From an uncultured Hyphomicrobiales bacterium (GTDB lineage Bacteria; Pseudomonadota; Alphaproteobacteria; Rhizobiales; Ancalomicrobiaceae), in the NCBI GenBank assembly GCA_903930435.1, contig CAIYYN010000066.1, forward strand, positions 1 to 64,000: 64,000 nt of DNA, written 5' to 3'. Under the pieces are notes generated by a model, which was not told where the DNA came from, made no database searches, and worked only from the letters and a program-made list of their open reading frames with translations. Position numbers and translations under genes: made by a program. Below, piece after piece: positions 18,997 to 27,217 of the stretch; position 1 is the stretch's first letter, and each line of letters begins with the position of its first letter.

Positions 18997-19836
18997 ATGC
19001 TTGGTGCATTGATCATTGTCTTTCGGGAAGTCATTGAAGCGGGCCTGATTGTCGGCATCGTTCTGGCTGTCACGAAAGGAATACGACATAACGGTCGCTG
19101 GGTGGCGCTCGGTGTGGCCGCAGGCGTTGCCGGTGCCTCGCTCGTTGCCATTTTTGCCGGCGTCATTGCCGACGCGCTGGAAGGTGCAGGGCAGGAGATC
19201 TTCAACGCCGCGATCCTCGGCGTGGCTGTTGTCATGCTCGCGTGGCACAATATCTGGATGGCGCGCCATGGTCGTGAACTGGCCATGGAAATGCGGACCT
19301 ATGGCGAAGAGGTGAAGGCTGGCTCGCGGTCCCTGGCTGCTCTGGCTGTCGTGGTGGCTGTCGCCGTCATGCGGGAAGGCTCGGAAGTAGCCCTGTTTCT
19401 TTATGGTCTCGCCGCGTCTGCCAAGGACTCGGGGTTTGATCTGCTGATCGGATCAGGGCTCGGCCTTTTGGCCGGGGTTGCCGTCACGGCTGTGACGTTC
19501 CTGGGGCTGATCGTCATCCCGTCGCGCTATCTGTTCAGTATCACATCGGTCCTGATCACGTTCCTCGCAGCCGGATTGGCGGCCCAATCTGTCGTCTTCC
19601 TGCAACAGGCGGGATTTGTGACCGCGCTTCAGGATTCGGCGTGGGATACGTCGCGGTTCTTGTCCGATACCAGCCTGATCGGGCGTGTGTTCCATACGCT
19701 AATCGGGTATTCGGACCAGCCGTCGCAAATGCAGGTGGCTGTTTATTGCGTGACACTCGGCGTCATTTTCACGCTGTCAAAGGTGTTTGCGCCGCATCAG
19801 CAGCCGAAACGACCGGTGCCCGTTTTGGCTGAATGA
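18997..19836 (+). CDS. FTR1 family iron permease
   Basis: A 279-residue inner-membrane protein with about seven transmembrane helices. Both RExxE iron-binding motifs of the FTR1/EfeU family are seen: REVIE at residues 10-14 and REGSE near residue 128. It imports iron, usually with periplasmic partners that oxidise or bind it. The upstream cupredoxin-like gene and barrel gene form one operon with it, with a 59-bp gap before this start. No multicopper oxidase or EfeO-type protein is present, so the electron acceptor is unclear. Confidence 0.9.
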   Translation: MLGALIIVFREVIEAGLIVGIVLAVTKGIRHNGRWVALGVAAGVAGASLVAIFAGVIADALEGAGQEIFNAAILGVAVVMLAWHNIWMARHGRELAMEMRTYGEEVKAGSRSLAALAVVVAVAVMREGSEVALFLYGLAASAKDSGFDLLIGSGLGLLAGVAVTAVTFLGLIVIPSRYLFSITSVLITFLAAGLAAQSVVFLQQAGFVTALQDSAWDTSRFLSDTSLIGRVFHTLIGYSDQPSQMQVAVYCVTLGVIFTLSKVFAPHQQPKRPVPVLAE

Positions 19837-19883
19837 GTGACCTAGGGGGCGGTTTAACCGTTGCTTTGGGGCGTCCAGCAGCT

Positions 19884-20483
19884 TTAGCCGTGCGCCGAAT
19901 TCACCGCCTGAAGTACGAGTTTCTGCAGGCGCTCAGGCAGGGCAGGCAGCATTTCAACAGCAAGCGCCTGACCTGCACTCGACATCTTGACCCAGGTCTT
20001 GGCAACGATATCGACGACCTTGTCATCTGGATGCTTGCTCGCGAAGCCGACGAATTCGTTTTCGAGGAACACGAGACAAGCGCAATCTTCGAGCGCCTGT
20101 GAGTCCGGGTCGCGTTTGAGGCGTTCCTTGCGAATGATCGACCGCGTGCGTGCGATATCGTCGTCTGAATAGCCAACCTCTGCCATGATCCCGGCTGCAA
20201 GACTGGCGTGGTGATCTTTCAGTGCGTTGCGCCAGGCGAAATAGCCGGGCTTGTCCATCGGGTAGGCATTGCGAGCGATATCAAAGCGGCAGATGTGCTG
20301 GGCGCGCACCGCGATCGACAGGGAGTCGCCCGCGTCGGGGACAAGCTTCCCGAGCCAGGCACTCATCCGCTCGCCGTAAAAGACCGCATAGGGGCGCTCC
20401 TGACCTTCGATCATGATCATGGTCGGGTCATCGCCGTTTGCGGCATCAATTCGGGCGAACGCGGCGAGCAGTCGATCAGACAT
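19884..20483 (-). CDS. DUF4202 domain-containing protein
   Basis: A 199-residue cytoplasmic protein of the DUF4202 family. Family-like segments are PYAVFYGERMSAWLGKLVPDAG (about 31-52), AVRAQHICRFDIARNAYPM and WRNALKDHHASLA, with several conserved His and Asp residues that recall HD-like metal sites. The ATG at 20483 has an AGAAGG-type ribosome site. No function is established. It is convergent with the FTR1 gene and divergent from the flavin-binding protein gene. Confidence 0.8.
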   Translation of the reverse strand: MSDRLLAAFARIDAANGDDPTMIMIEGQERPYAVFYGERMSAWLGKLVPDAGDSLSIAVRAQHICRFDIARNAYPMDKPGYFAWRNALKDHHASLAAGIMAEVGYSDDDIARTRSIIRKERLKRDPDSQALEDCACLVFLENEFVGFASKHPDDKVVDIVAKTWVKMSSAGQALAVEMLPALPERLQKLVLQAVNSAHG

Positions 20484-20551
20484 GTCGATTGCCTTCTGTT
20501 CGAGAAACACGAAAATTGTTATCTTGTCGCACCCTAGCGCGAGGATGAAGC

Positions 20552-21100
20552 ATGGCCAAGCCGTTTCCTGCCATCAATGATGATCATCGGGACATGATCG
20601 GGAGGCAACATATTTTTTTCACGGCAACTGCTGCCGCAGGCGCGCGCATCAATGTGTCGCCAAGACCAACCGATTGCTTTCGGATCATCGGACCAAACAA
20701 GGTCGCCTATCGCGACCTGACGGGATCAGGTAGCGAAACGGCGGCGCATCTCAAGGTGGATGGTCGCATGACCATCCTGTTCTGCGCCTTCGACGGGTTG
20801 CCGATCATTCTCCGGTTATACGGAACCGGCGTGTCGCATCCGCGTGGCACGGCGTCCTACCAGTCATTAATCGACGAAGTGTTTGCCGGTGAGCAACCAC
20901 CTGGAACGCGGCAGGTCGTGACGCTCGACGTTGATCTTGTGCAGACATCCTGCGGCTATGGCGTGCCATTGTTCGACTATGTCGGCGAGCGGCAGGGCTT
21001 GGCGCGCTGGGCAGAGCAACAGGGTGAGGACGCGCTGAAGGCGTATCGGGATCGCAAAAACCGGGTGAGCCTCGACGGTCTGCCCGCCTTGATCGAATGA
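20552..21100 (+). CDS. Pyridoxamine 5'-phosphate oxidase family protein (FMN split barrel)
   Basis: A 182-residue protein with the flavin split-barrel fold: FFTATAAAGARINVSPR near the N-terminus, then VAYRDLTGSGSETAAHL and the CAFDGLPIILRLYGTG strand, followed by VQTSCGYGVPLFDYVGER. This layout fits the PNPOx-like general stress proteins that bind FMN or F420 rather than true PdxH. Substrate unknown. Confidence 0.83.
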   Translation: MAKPFPAINDDHRDMIGRQHIFFTATAAAGARINVSPRPTDCFRIIGPNKVAYRDLTGSGSETAAHLKVDGRMTILFCAFDGLPIILRLYGTGVSHPRGTASYQSLIDEVFAGEQPPGTRQVVTLDVDLVQTSCGYGVPLFDYVGERQGLARWAEQQGEDALKAYRDRKNRVSLDGLPALIE

Positions 21101-21109
21101 CCCTGAACG

Positions 21110-21847
21110 TCATCTGCGGACAAGGATGAGTGGCTTGCCGCCTTCCTTGGCTGATTTGACGAAACTGCCATCCGCTTTGGGCACGAGTGTCAGGTCAGCG
21201 GTTTCCGATCCGACCAGCACAAGAAGCGCGCCTTCGATGTGCCATTTCACCAGTTGCAGCTTGCGCAAATTGGCGTCACAGCCGGGCGAAATGCTTAATC
21301 CACGAAATGATGATCTGGCCGCGACCGGCGTGGCCTGAAAGGTAAGCGCACAGACAGCGCTTCCGTCCGGGCGTTGAAATTGCCATTGCCCCGGCATCTC
21401 GGACGCCCGAACCAGCCGCTCGGAGCCTTCATTGGCGGCCATGAGGACGAGCCGGTTGCCCGATGACTTGCCGGGCTGATAATATTGCCCGTCCGGATCT
21501 TCGCTGAGACGGATGAGCGATTTGCCTGCGCGGTCCCGAAATGTCAGTCCGCCCTCAGCGTCAAGATCCCAGATCGTTGCGCTAGAAAGAGCGCCCACGC
21601 AATCGCGGCATCGGCTGGCACCGGCGACGCCATGGTGGCCTGCGACAATCGTGCTCGATAGCGTAACGACACACGCACCGTCATCAGCCTCGGAGGCGAA
21701 AAGCCAATCTCCGGCAATCGCCTGATAGATATTTTCATCAACCGGGCGCGAAGATGTCGGGCTGGCCGCGATCAGAAACGGGATCAGAACCCAGCCCGCG
21801 AACCGTCCGGGCGTTGGCGCGATCCCGTCCCTGAAAAGGCTACGCAT
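21110..21847 (-). CDS. Secreted protein with two AprI/Inh-like protease-inhibitor domains
   Basis: A 245-residue exported protein: a hydrophobic leader (GWVLIPFLIAASP) and two related domains. Domain 1 (about 45-130) begins IAGDWLFASEADDGACVVTL with a second Cys pair at SRCRDC. Domain 2 (about 152-245) begins MPGQWQFQRPDGSAVCALTF and ends GKPLILVRR, with its partner Cys in SPGCDANL. Each copies the eight-stranded AprI/Inh metalloprotease-inhibitor layout. No serralysin-type protease is in the window, so the target, if any, is elsewhere. Confidence 0.68.
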   Translation of the reverse strand: MRSLFRDGIAPTPGRFAGWVLIPFLIAASPTSSRPVDENIYQAIAGDWLFASEADDGACVVTLSSTIVAGHHGVAGASRCRDCVGALSSATIWDLDAEGGLTFRDRAGKSLIRLSEDPDGQYYQPGKSSGNRLVLMAANEGSERLVRASEMPGQWQFQRPDGSAVCALTFQATPVAARSSFRGLSISPGCDANLRKLQLVKWHIEGALLVLVGSETADLTLVPKADGSFVKSAKEGGKPLILVRR

Positions 21848-21927
21848 TCTGCCTCGCCCGAGTTTATGACGCAGATGTCGGGTGGCTGACCGTGTCAGCC
21901 CATCCCCGACTCACGACACTGATCATC

Positions 21928-23523
21928 CTACCAGATCGCGTGCAAGGCAATTGCGGCCAGCGACAGGGCGCCGATCCAAAGCGCCACATTTGCCGCTTTG
22001 CCGTACCGGCGGTCGGCGCGGGCCAGTCGATCAATGCTCTGGCGGTCAAGCCGCAAGCCGTGTTCGGCCATGGTTGCGAGTCCGGTGGATGTCCGTTTTG
22101 CCTCAGACACGAGCTCGGGGAGCGCAAGTCCCAATTTGGCGAGCGACACCAGACTGGCACCGAGTTCTTCCACCTTGGCCGCAGGTCCAAGATTGCCTTC
22201 GATCCACTCGCGCACGACCGGCTCCGATGTTGTCCAAATATCGAGATCGGGATCAAGCGAGCGGGCAACGCCCTCAACGACCACCATCGTCTTTTGCAGA
22301 AGCAACAGGCGAGGTTGCGTCGTCATGTTGAAAACTTCAGTGTATTCAAACAACTGAGAGAGTAGATGGGCCATCGAGATTTCATGCGCGGGCCGATCCC
22401 GCAGAGGTTCGCCGATGGCGCGGAGCGCTTGCGCGAAGACGGCAACCTCCTCTTCCGGCGGTACATAGCCGGCTTCGAAATGCACTTGGGCCGTCCGCAT
22501 GTAATCACGGCGGATGAACCCATAGAGGATTTCCGCCAGAAAGCGCCGCTCGGCCGGGTTCAATCGACCCATGATGCCGAAATCGACCGCAATCAGGGTT
22601 CCGTCGGGATCGACGAACAGATTGCCCTGATGCATATCGGCATGGAAGAAGCCGTCACGCATGGCATGACGCAGAAAGGATTGCATTACGGTCTTGGAGA
22701 GCGCGACGGGATCAAGCCCTTCAGCCGCCATATTATCGGGATTGGTGAGTTTGAGGCCGTTGATCCATTCGAGCGTCAGCACGCCCTTGGCGGTGCGCAC
22801 CCAATCGACCTGCGGCACGCGAAAGCCCGGATCATTGCGCGTATTCTCAGCCATTTCCGACAAGGCCGCTGCTTCGAGACGCAGATCCATCTCAAGCCGA
22901 ACCGAACGCGCTAGGGTCTCGACCGCGTCAACAGGCCGCAAGCGACGGACTGAAGGAATCAGCCATTCGATCAGATGGGCAGCCAGGAAAAAGCTTTGCA
23001 GATCGCGACGGAACCGCTGCTCGACGTCGGGCCGAAGGACCTTGACGGCGACATCGCGGATCTCGCCATCAGCATCCTGCACACGCGCCTTGTGCACCTG
23101 GGCAATCGAGGCCGCAGCCACCGGCTCACCTATTGAGATGAAGAGATCGGACACGGGCCGGGCAAGTGACTTCTCAATAGCCGCGATCGCGTCCGCTTGC
23201 GGAAAGGCTGCCAGCCGATCCTGCAAGGCCTCGAGATCGCGGGCCATATCCCGCCCGACGACATCCGGTCGGGTGGCCAGGAACTGGCCCAGCTTGACGT
23301 AGGACGGACCGAGCCGGTTCAGGGCTTCCGTCACGCGGACGCTGCGTGACACACCCGCAATGTCTCCCCGTTCGATCAGCCTGATCAGCCCGAGCGCCAG
23401 ACGTCCGAGCGGTGGCGGATCAGGCGGTGCCATGGCGCGCAGGACGCCTTCCCGGGCAAGCACCCATCCTGCGATCGCCAGTCTGACCAGCGCCCCGGGA
23501 CTCAACATCACACTATCGGTCAC
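21928..23523 (-). CDS. ubiB: UbiB, ABC1/ADCK-family ubiquinone biosynthesis factor
   Basis: A 531-residue atypical protein kinase-like ATPase needed for ubiquinone synthesis at the membrane. The KxGQ motif is at SYVKLGQFLATRPD, the A-rich loop near AAASIAQVHKA, and the catalytic-type loop at FHADMHQGNLFVDPDG with VDFG. A C-terminal hydrophobic helix pair (VALWIGALSLAAIALH) anchors it. The start is GTG at 23523, two bases after the ubiE stop, so the genes are co-translated. Confidence 0.95.
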   Translation of the reverse strand: MTDSVMLSPGALVRLAIAGWVLAREGVLRAMAPPDPPPLGRLALGLIRLIERGDIAGVSRSVRVTEALNRLGPSYVKLGQFLATRPDVVGRDMARDLEALQDRLAAFPQADAIAAIEKSLARPVSDLFISIGEPVAAASIAQVHKARVQDADGEIRDVAVKVLRPDVEQRFRRDLQSFFLAAHLIEWLIPSVRRLRPVDAVETLARSVRLEMDLRLEAAALSEMAENTRNDPGFRVPQVDWVRTAKGVLTLEWINGLKLTNPDNMAAEGLDPVALSKTVMQSFLRHAMRDGFFHADMHQGNLFVDPDGTLIAVDFGIMGRLNPAERRFLAEILYGFIRRDYMRTAQVHFEAGYVPPEEEVAVFAQALRAIGEPLRDRPAHEISMAHLLSQLFEYTEVFNMTTQPRLLLLQKTMVVVEGVARSLDPDLDIWTTSEPVVREWIEGNLGPAAKVEELGASLVSLAKLGLALPELVSEAKRTSTGLATMAEHGLRLDRQSIDRLARADRRYGKAANVALWIGALSLAAIALHAIW

Positions 23524-23525
23524 GA

Positions 23526-24320
23526 TCAGATCTTCCAGCCGGAATGAATGGCGGCAACACCACCGGTCAAGTTCGTGAAATCAACACGGGCGAAACCGGC
23601 ATCCCGGATCATGTCCGCAAAGCGCTCCTGGTTCGGGAACGTCCGAATGGATTCGACAAGATAGCGATAGGGTTCCGCGTCTCCGGCGATCACCTTGCCC
23701 AGCGGGGGGATGATATTGAACGAAAAGGCCTCATAGACCTTGTCCAGGATGGGAACATCGACGGCGGAGAACTCGAGCACCAGTATGCGCCCGCCGGGTC
23801 GCAGCACGCGATAGGCTTCCGCCAGCGCCTTGTCGATCCTGGGAACGTTGCGGATCCCGAACGCGATCGTATAGGCGTCAAACCGGCCGCTCTCGAAGGG
23901 AAGCTCTTCCGCATTACCTTCGACAAAATCAACCGCTTCGGCAAAGCCCTGTTGCTGGGCGCGTTCGCGACCGACCTCCAGCATCGATGTGTTGATGTCA
24001 CAAACGGTCGCGCGCGCCGCGCCCTGCGACCGATCGATGATACGAAAGGAGATATCGCCGGTACCGCCAGCCACATCCAGCACTTCGAACGGCTTCTTGC
24101 CGACCTGTCGCCGGGGTGGGTTCAACCGGCTGATCAGGGCATCTTTCCAGAGGCGATGCATGCCACCGGACATCAGGTCGTTCATCAGGTCATAACGGCT
24201 CGCGACCTTGTGGAATACGTCATTGACGAGTCCCTGCTTTTCGGTCAGAGGCACCTCTGTAAAGCCGAAGTTTGCCGTCGCGCCGCTGTCTGTCGCAGAT
24301 CCCGTTAGACCTTCCGTCAT
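23526..24320 (-). CDS. ubiE: UbiE, demethylmenaquinol/2-polyprenyl-benzoquinol C-methyltransferase
   Basis: A 264-residue SAM-dependent methyltransferase of ubiquinone biosynthesis. Motif I is [14 protein letters not shown], and the UbiE signatures [18 protein letters not shown] and [18 protein letters not shown] are present. The ATG at 24320 has an AGGAG site seven bases upstream; the ATG at 24344 is less likely. It is the first gene of ubiE-ubiB and divergent from mutM, a common arrangement in Alphaproteobacteria. Confidence 0.96.
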   Translation of the reverse strand: MTEGLTGSATDSGATANFGFTEVPLTEKQGLVNDVFHKVASRYDLMNDLMSGGMHRLWKDALISRLNPPRRQVGKKPFEVLDVAGGTGDISFRIIDRSQGAARATVCDINTSMLEVGRERAQQQGFAEAVDFVEGNAEELPFESGRFDAYTIAFGIRNVPRIDKALAEAYRVLRPGGRILVLEFSAVDVPILDKVYEAFSFNIIPPLGKVIAGDAEPYRYLVESIRTFPNQERFADMIRDAGFARVDFTNLTGGVAAIHSGWKI

Positions 24321-24445
24321 GTAGATGCTCCTGAAACCCTGCACAAACCGCGATCCCGATGGTTCGTTGCGCCGGCGACCATAGCCGAAGCGAGGTCATA
24401 GCGCTATCGTCGCCAGACTGCACCGATTTTCTTGGGATCATGGCC

Positions 24446-25327
24446 ATGCCGGAATTGCCTGAAGTTGAAACTGTGCGCCGGGGGCTGGCACCGGCCATGG
24501 AAGGCATGCAGATCATCCGCGTCACCTGCCAGCGACCAAATCTACGTTTTGCATTCCCCGATGGATTTGTTGACCGACTGGCAGGGCGGACGATCCTGTC
24601 GCTCGGACGGCGGGCCAAATATCTGCTGGCTGATCTCGATGATGAGACTGTTCTCATCATGCATCTGGGCATGTCGGGATCATTCAGGATCGCCACCGAT
24701 GAGGCCGACAACCGGATTGGCGAGTTTTATATCCCACGCGGCAAGCTCGCCGCGCATGATCACGTGATCTTCGAACTCTCGTCGGGCACGGCCATCATCT
24801 ACAATGATCCCAGACGGTTCGGGTTCATGGATCTGGCCACTCGCTCCACGCTCGAAGAGCATCCGCTGATGCGGGCGATCGGTGTTGAACCGCTTGGCAA
24901 CGCCTTCGGGCCGGATTTATTGCGCCGACTGTTGACGGGGCGAAAGTCCCCGCTGAAGGCCGCGCTGCTTGATCAGCGTCTCGTAGCTGGGCTTGGCAAC
25001 ATCTATGTCTGCGAGGCGCTCTGGCGGTCCCGCCTGTCACCGCTGCGCATCGCCGGGACGATTGCGCCGGATAGCAAGCGACCCGGCAAACAGGTGAAGG
25101 CCCTCGCATCCTCAATCCGGGAAGTTCTCGAAGAGGCGATTGAAGCCGGTGGATCCAGCCTGCGCGATTATGTGCAGACATCCGGCGAACTCGGCTATTT
25201 CCAGCACCGGTTCTGCGTCTACGATTGTGAAGGTAAGCCCTGTGTCCGTGACGGCTGCAACGGTATCATTTCACGTGTCACGCAATCGGGACGGTCGACG
25301 TTTTATTGTGAGGTTTGTCAGGTTTAG
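24446..25327 (+). CDS. mutM: Formamidopyrimidine-DNA glycosylase
   Basis: A 293-residue base-excision enzyme that removes oxidised purines such as 8-oxoguanine. After Met removal the N-terminal Pro-Glu (PELPEVE) provides the Schiff-base nucleophile. A C-terminal zinc finger is present, with the variant spacing C-x4-C (PCVRDGC) before the usual FYCEVC. The ATG at 24446 is fixed by the catalytic N-terminus; the ATG at 24359 is rejected. It is convergent with ptsH. Confidence 0.96.
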   Translation: MPELPEVETVRRGLAPAMEGMQIIRVTCQRPNLRFAFPDGFVDRLAGRTILSLGRRAKYLLADLDDETVLIMHLGMSGSFRIATDEADNRIGEFYIPRGKLAAHDHVIFELSSGTAIIYNDPRRFGFMDLATRSTLEEHPLMRAIGVEPLGNAFGPDLLRRLLTGRKSPLKAALLDQRLVAGLGNIYVCEALWRSRLSPLRIAGTIAPDSKRPGKQVKALASSIREVLEEAIEAGGSSLRDYVQTSGELGYFQHRFCVYDCEGKPCVRDGCNGIISRVTQSGRSTFYCEVCQV

Positions 25328-25350
25328 CGCAAGCGACACAGATTGCGCGG

Positions 25351-25668
25351 TCACTCTTCGTGGAATTTGGCGTTCACGAGCGCGGATACGGCGTCGAGTG
25401 CTTCCCGCGCCTGTCGGCCACGGGCGAGGACGTGGATCGTGGTGCCGGGGCTTGCGGCCAGCATCATCAGCCCCATGATCGACGTCCCGCCGACCGTCTG
25501 GCTATCTTTCGATACTTCGATTTCCGCGTCAAACTCTTCAACGAGTTGCACAAATTTCGCTGATGCCCGGGCATGCAGACCGCGTTTGTTCGTGATCAGG
25601 AGGTCTGCGCTGAGATCTGTTGCCGTTGCCAATTGTGCTGCGTCCTGAGCGATGCTGGCTTCGTCCAT
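25351..25668 (-). CDS. ptsH: HPr-family phosphocarrier protein (nitrogen-type PTS)
   Basis: A 105-residue phosphocarrier. His32 in NKRGLHARASAKFV takes phosphate from enzyme I, and Ser63 in GGTSIMGLMML is the regulatory site for HprK. An extra N-terminal tail of about 20 residues is typical of alphaproteobacterial HPr/NPr. It is the last of the leftward chvI-chvG-hprK-EIIA-HPr set but is separated from the EIIA gene by 268 bp, so it may have its own promoter. No sugar permease is nearby, so the role is regulatory. Confidence 0.93.
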   Translation of the reverse strand: MDEASIAQDAAQLATATDLSADLLITNKRGLHARASAKFVQLVEEFDAEIEVSKDSQTVGGTSIMGLMMLAASPGTTIHVLARGRQAREALDAVSALVNAKFHEE

Positions 25669-25936
25669 TCGCTTATCCCAATCTTCTGCACGTTTTCCGG
25701 CCTGTGTCAGGTCAATCCTGCCAGCCAGTTACCGCCACCGCGCCAAACGACAGCCCTATGCAGTTATGTCGTCAAATCACCTTGTTTCCCAGAGGGATTG
25801 TAGGGGGCAGATTGTGACAAAGTCGAGTAGGCTGCGACTATTTCTTTGATTAAAGGCTGATTTCATTGTCCGATATGCCTGATCACGCGACCGCTTTGCT
25901 CGAAACGCGGCGAAACGTCAGGTCACGATCGCGCCT

Positions 25937-26338
25937 TCACTGGCCTTGCAGGACCTGGCTTGCGACATTGATGTATTTCCGGCCAGCTTCCTTGGCTTCC
26001 GCCACTGCCGTCTGCATGGGCTTTTCGGCCCGTACCTTGGCCAGTTTCACAAGGAGGGGCAGGTTCACACCCGCGATCACCTCGATCGAACCGCCATTCA
26101 TCACGGATATCGCCAGATTTGAGGGTGTGCCGCCAAACATGTCCGTCAGGATCACCACTCCGCTGCCATCGCTGACCTCAGCAACGGCATCGAGAATGTC
26201 CGACCGGCGGCGTTCCATATCGTCCTCGGGCCCGATGCAAATGACGGCCACTTGCTTTTGCGGGCCGACCACATGCTCCAGAGCCTTGACGAATTCCCTG
26301 GCAAGATCCCCGTGGGTCACGAGGACGAGACCAATCAT
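25937..26338 (-). CDS. PTS EIIA component, mannose family (regulatory)
   Basis: A 133-residue EIIA-Man domain. His9 in GLVLVTHGDLAREF is the phosphorylation site, and the DMFGGTPSNLA segment is the family signature. No IIB/IIC/IID partners are present, as usual for the regulatory PTS of Alphaproteobacteria where this gene is often called manX or ptsM. The ATG at 26338 directly precedes the conserved N-terminus; the ATG at 26605 is rejected. It lies between hprK (402 bp upstream) and ptsH. Confidence 0.92.
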   Translation of the reverse strand: MIGLVLVTHGDLAREFVKALEHVVGPQKQVAVICIGPEDDMERRRSDILDAVAEVSDGSGVVILTDMFGGTPSNLAISVMNGGSIEVIAGVNLPLLVKLAKVRAEKPMQTAVAEAKEAGRKYINVASQVLQGQ

Positions 26339-26740
26339 GTAGCCTGCTCTCCAATGGCGCTGGATCATCTTTAACATGACGAACAGCCGTTCGTCGTGTG
26401 ACCTGATGCCCTGCGGAGTGACAAACCGTCTTCTGGTCACCCCGGCTGCGCAGGGCGCAAAATGGTCGTCCTCACCGAGAAACTCAAGAGGCAATTTTGC
26501 AGCACACAAAAATGTTGCAGATTTGCGGCTGCCAAATGATTTTGAACGAGCGTGCAGGATAGGATTCCATGCAATCAAGAGGAGAGGCTTGATTTGAAAA
26601 AGCATTTTTATTCAGAAGGTTAATTATATCTAAACAGACGTATTCAATGAGCTGGGTGCCAGACTCTTCAAACCACAATTTTATGAAAAACCTGTTGGGT
26701 GGTTCCGGAAAATCAAACCGAAAAGTTGTGTCTGACGACG
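26339..26740. other. 402-bp gap between hprK and EIIA genes
   Basis: No supported gene. The half nearer hprK (about 26590-26720) is AT-rich. In many Alphaproteobacteria these genes lie close together, so this long spacer suggests a separate promoter for the EIIA gene. I see no clear hairpin terminator or known riboswitch. Confidence 0.55.
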
Positions 26741-27217
26741 CTATTCTATCGGTGTATTGTCGAGTGCGGCCAGCACGTCACCCGTTCGCGGCTCGCCGAA
26801 ACCCGCCAGTTCGATCCGTTTGACCGTCACGCCGCAAAGCGTCACTTGCTGCATCCCTGCTTCGGGCATCCTCGTCGGCTCGCCATCGCGCAAGTCGACA
26901 ATCAACCCGACCAGGCCCGCCGGTTCGAAGGTCTGCCGTTGGATTCCTTGACCCCGCCGTTCGATCAGCCCGGCAATCGTCTGCACGGCTCTGACGATCA
27001 GCCGGCCATTATGCGCCTCCAAGGCAACACGGTCGTCGCCGATCAGGCTTGCGAATCGACCGGCAGCAGACAAGGTCGACAGGAGGTTCAGGATCAGTGC
27101 GGATTTTCCGGAACCAGACGCGCCTCGGATGACGACCGCGCTGGCACCGACGAGTATGGCGCTCGCGTGGATTATTGTGGGTGAGGGGGTGTCACTGCCC
27201 GTTTCTGCGGCCATCAC
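26741..27217 (-). CDS. hprK: HPr kinase/phosphorylase, short alphaproteobacterial form
   Basis: A 158-residue enzyme that phosphorylates HPr on serine. It consists of the catalytic domain only, without the N-terminal domain of Gram-positive HprK. The Walker A motif GASGSGKS is at 32-39. The signature region AGLVGLIVDLRDGEPTRM follows near residue 100. The start overlaps the chvG stop by 4 bases, so expression is coupled to the ChvG/ChvI system. Confidence 0.92.
   Translation of the reverse strand: MMAAETGSDTPSPTIIHASAILVGASAVVIRGASGSGKSALILNLLSTLSAAGRFASLIGDDRVALEAHNGRLIVRAVQTIAGLIERRGQGIQRQTFEPAGLVGLIVDLRDGEPTRMPEAGMQQVTLCGVTVKRIELAGFGEPRTGDVLAALDNTPIE

Noticed and set aside
26484-26678. 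64-codon ORF in the hprK-EIIA spacer
   Set aside because: No ribosome site, skewed composition in AT-rich DNA, no resemblance to a known small protein.
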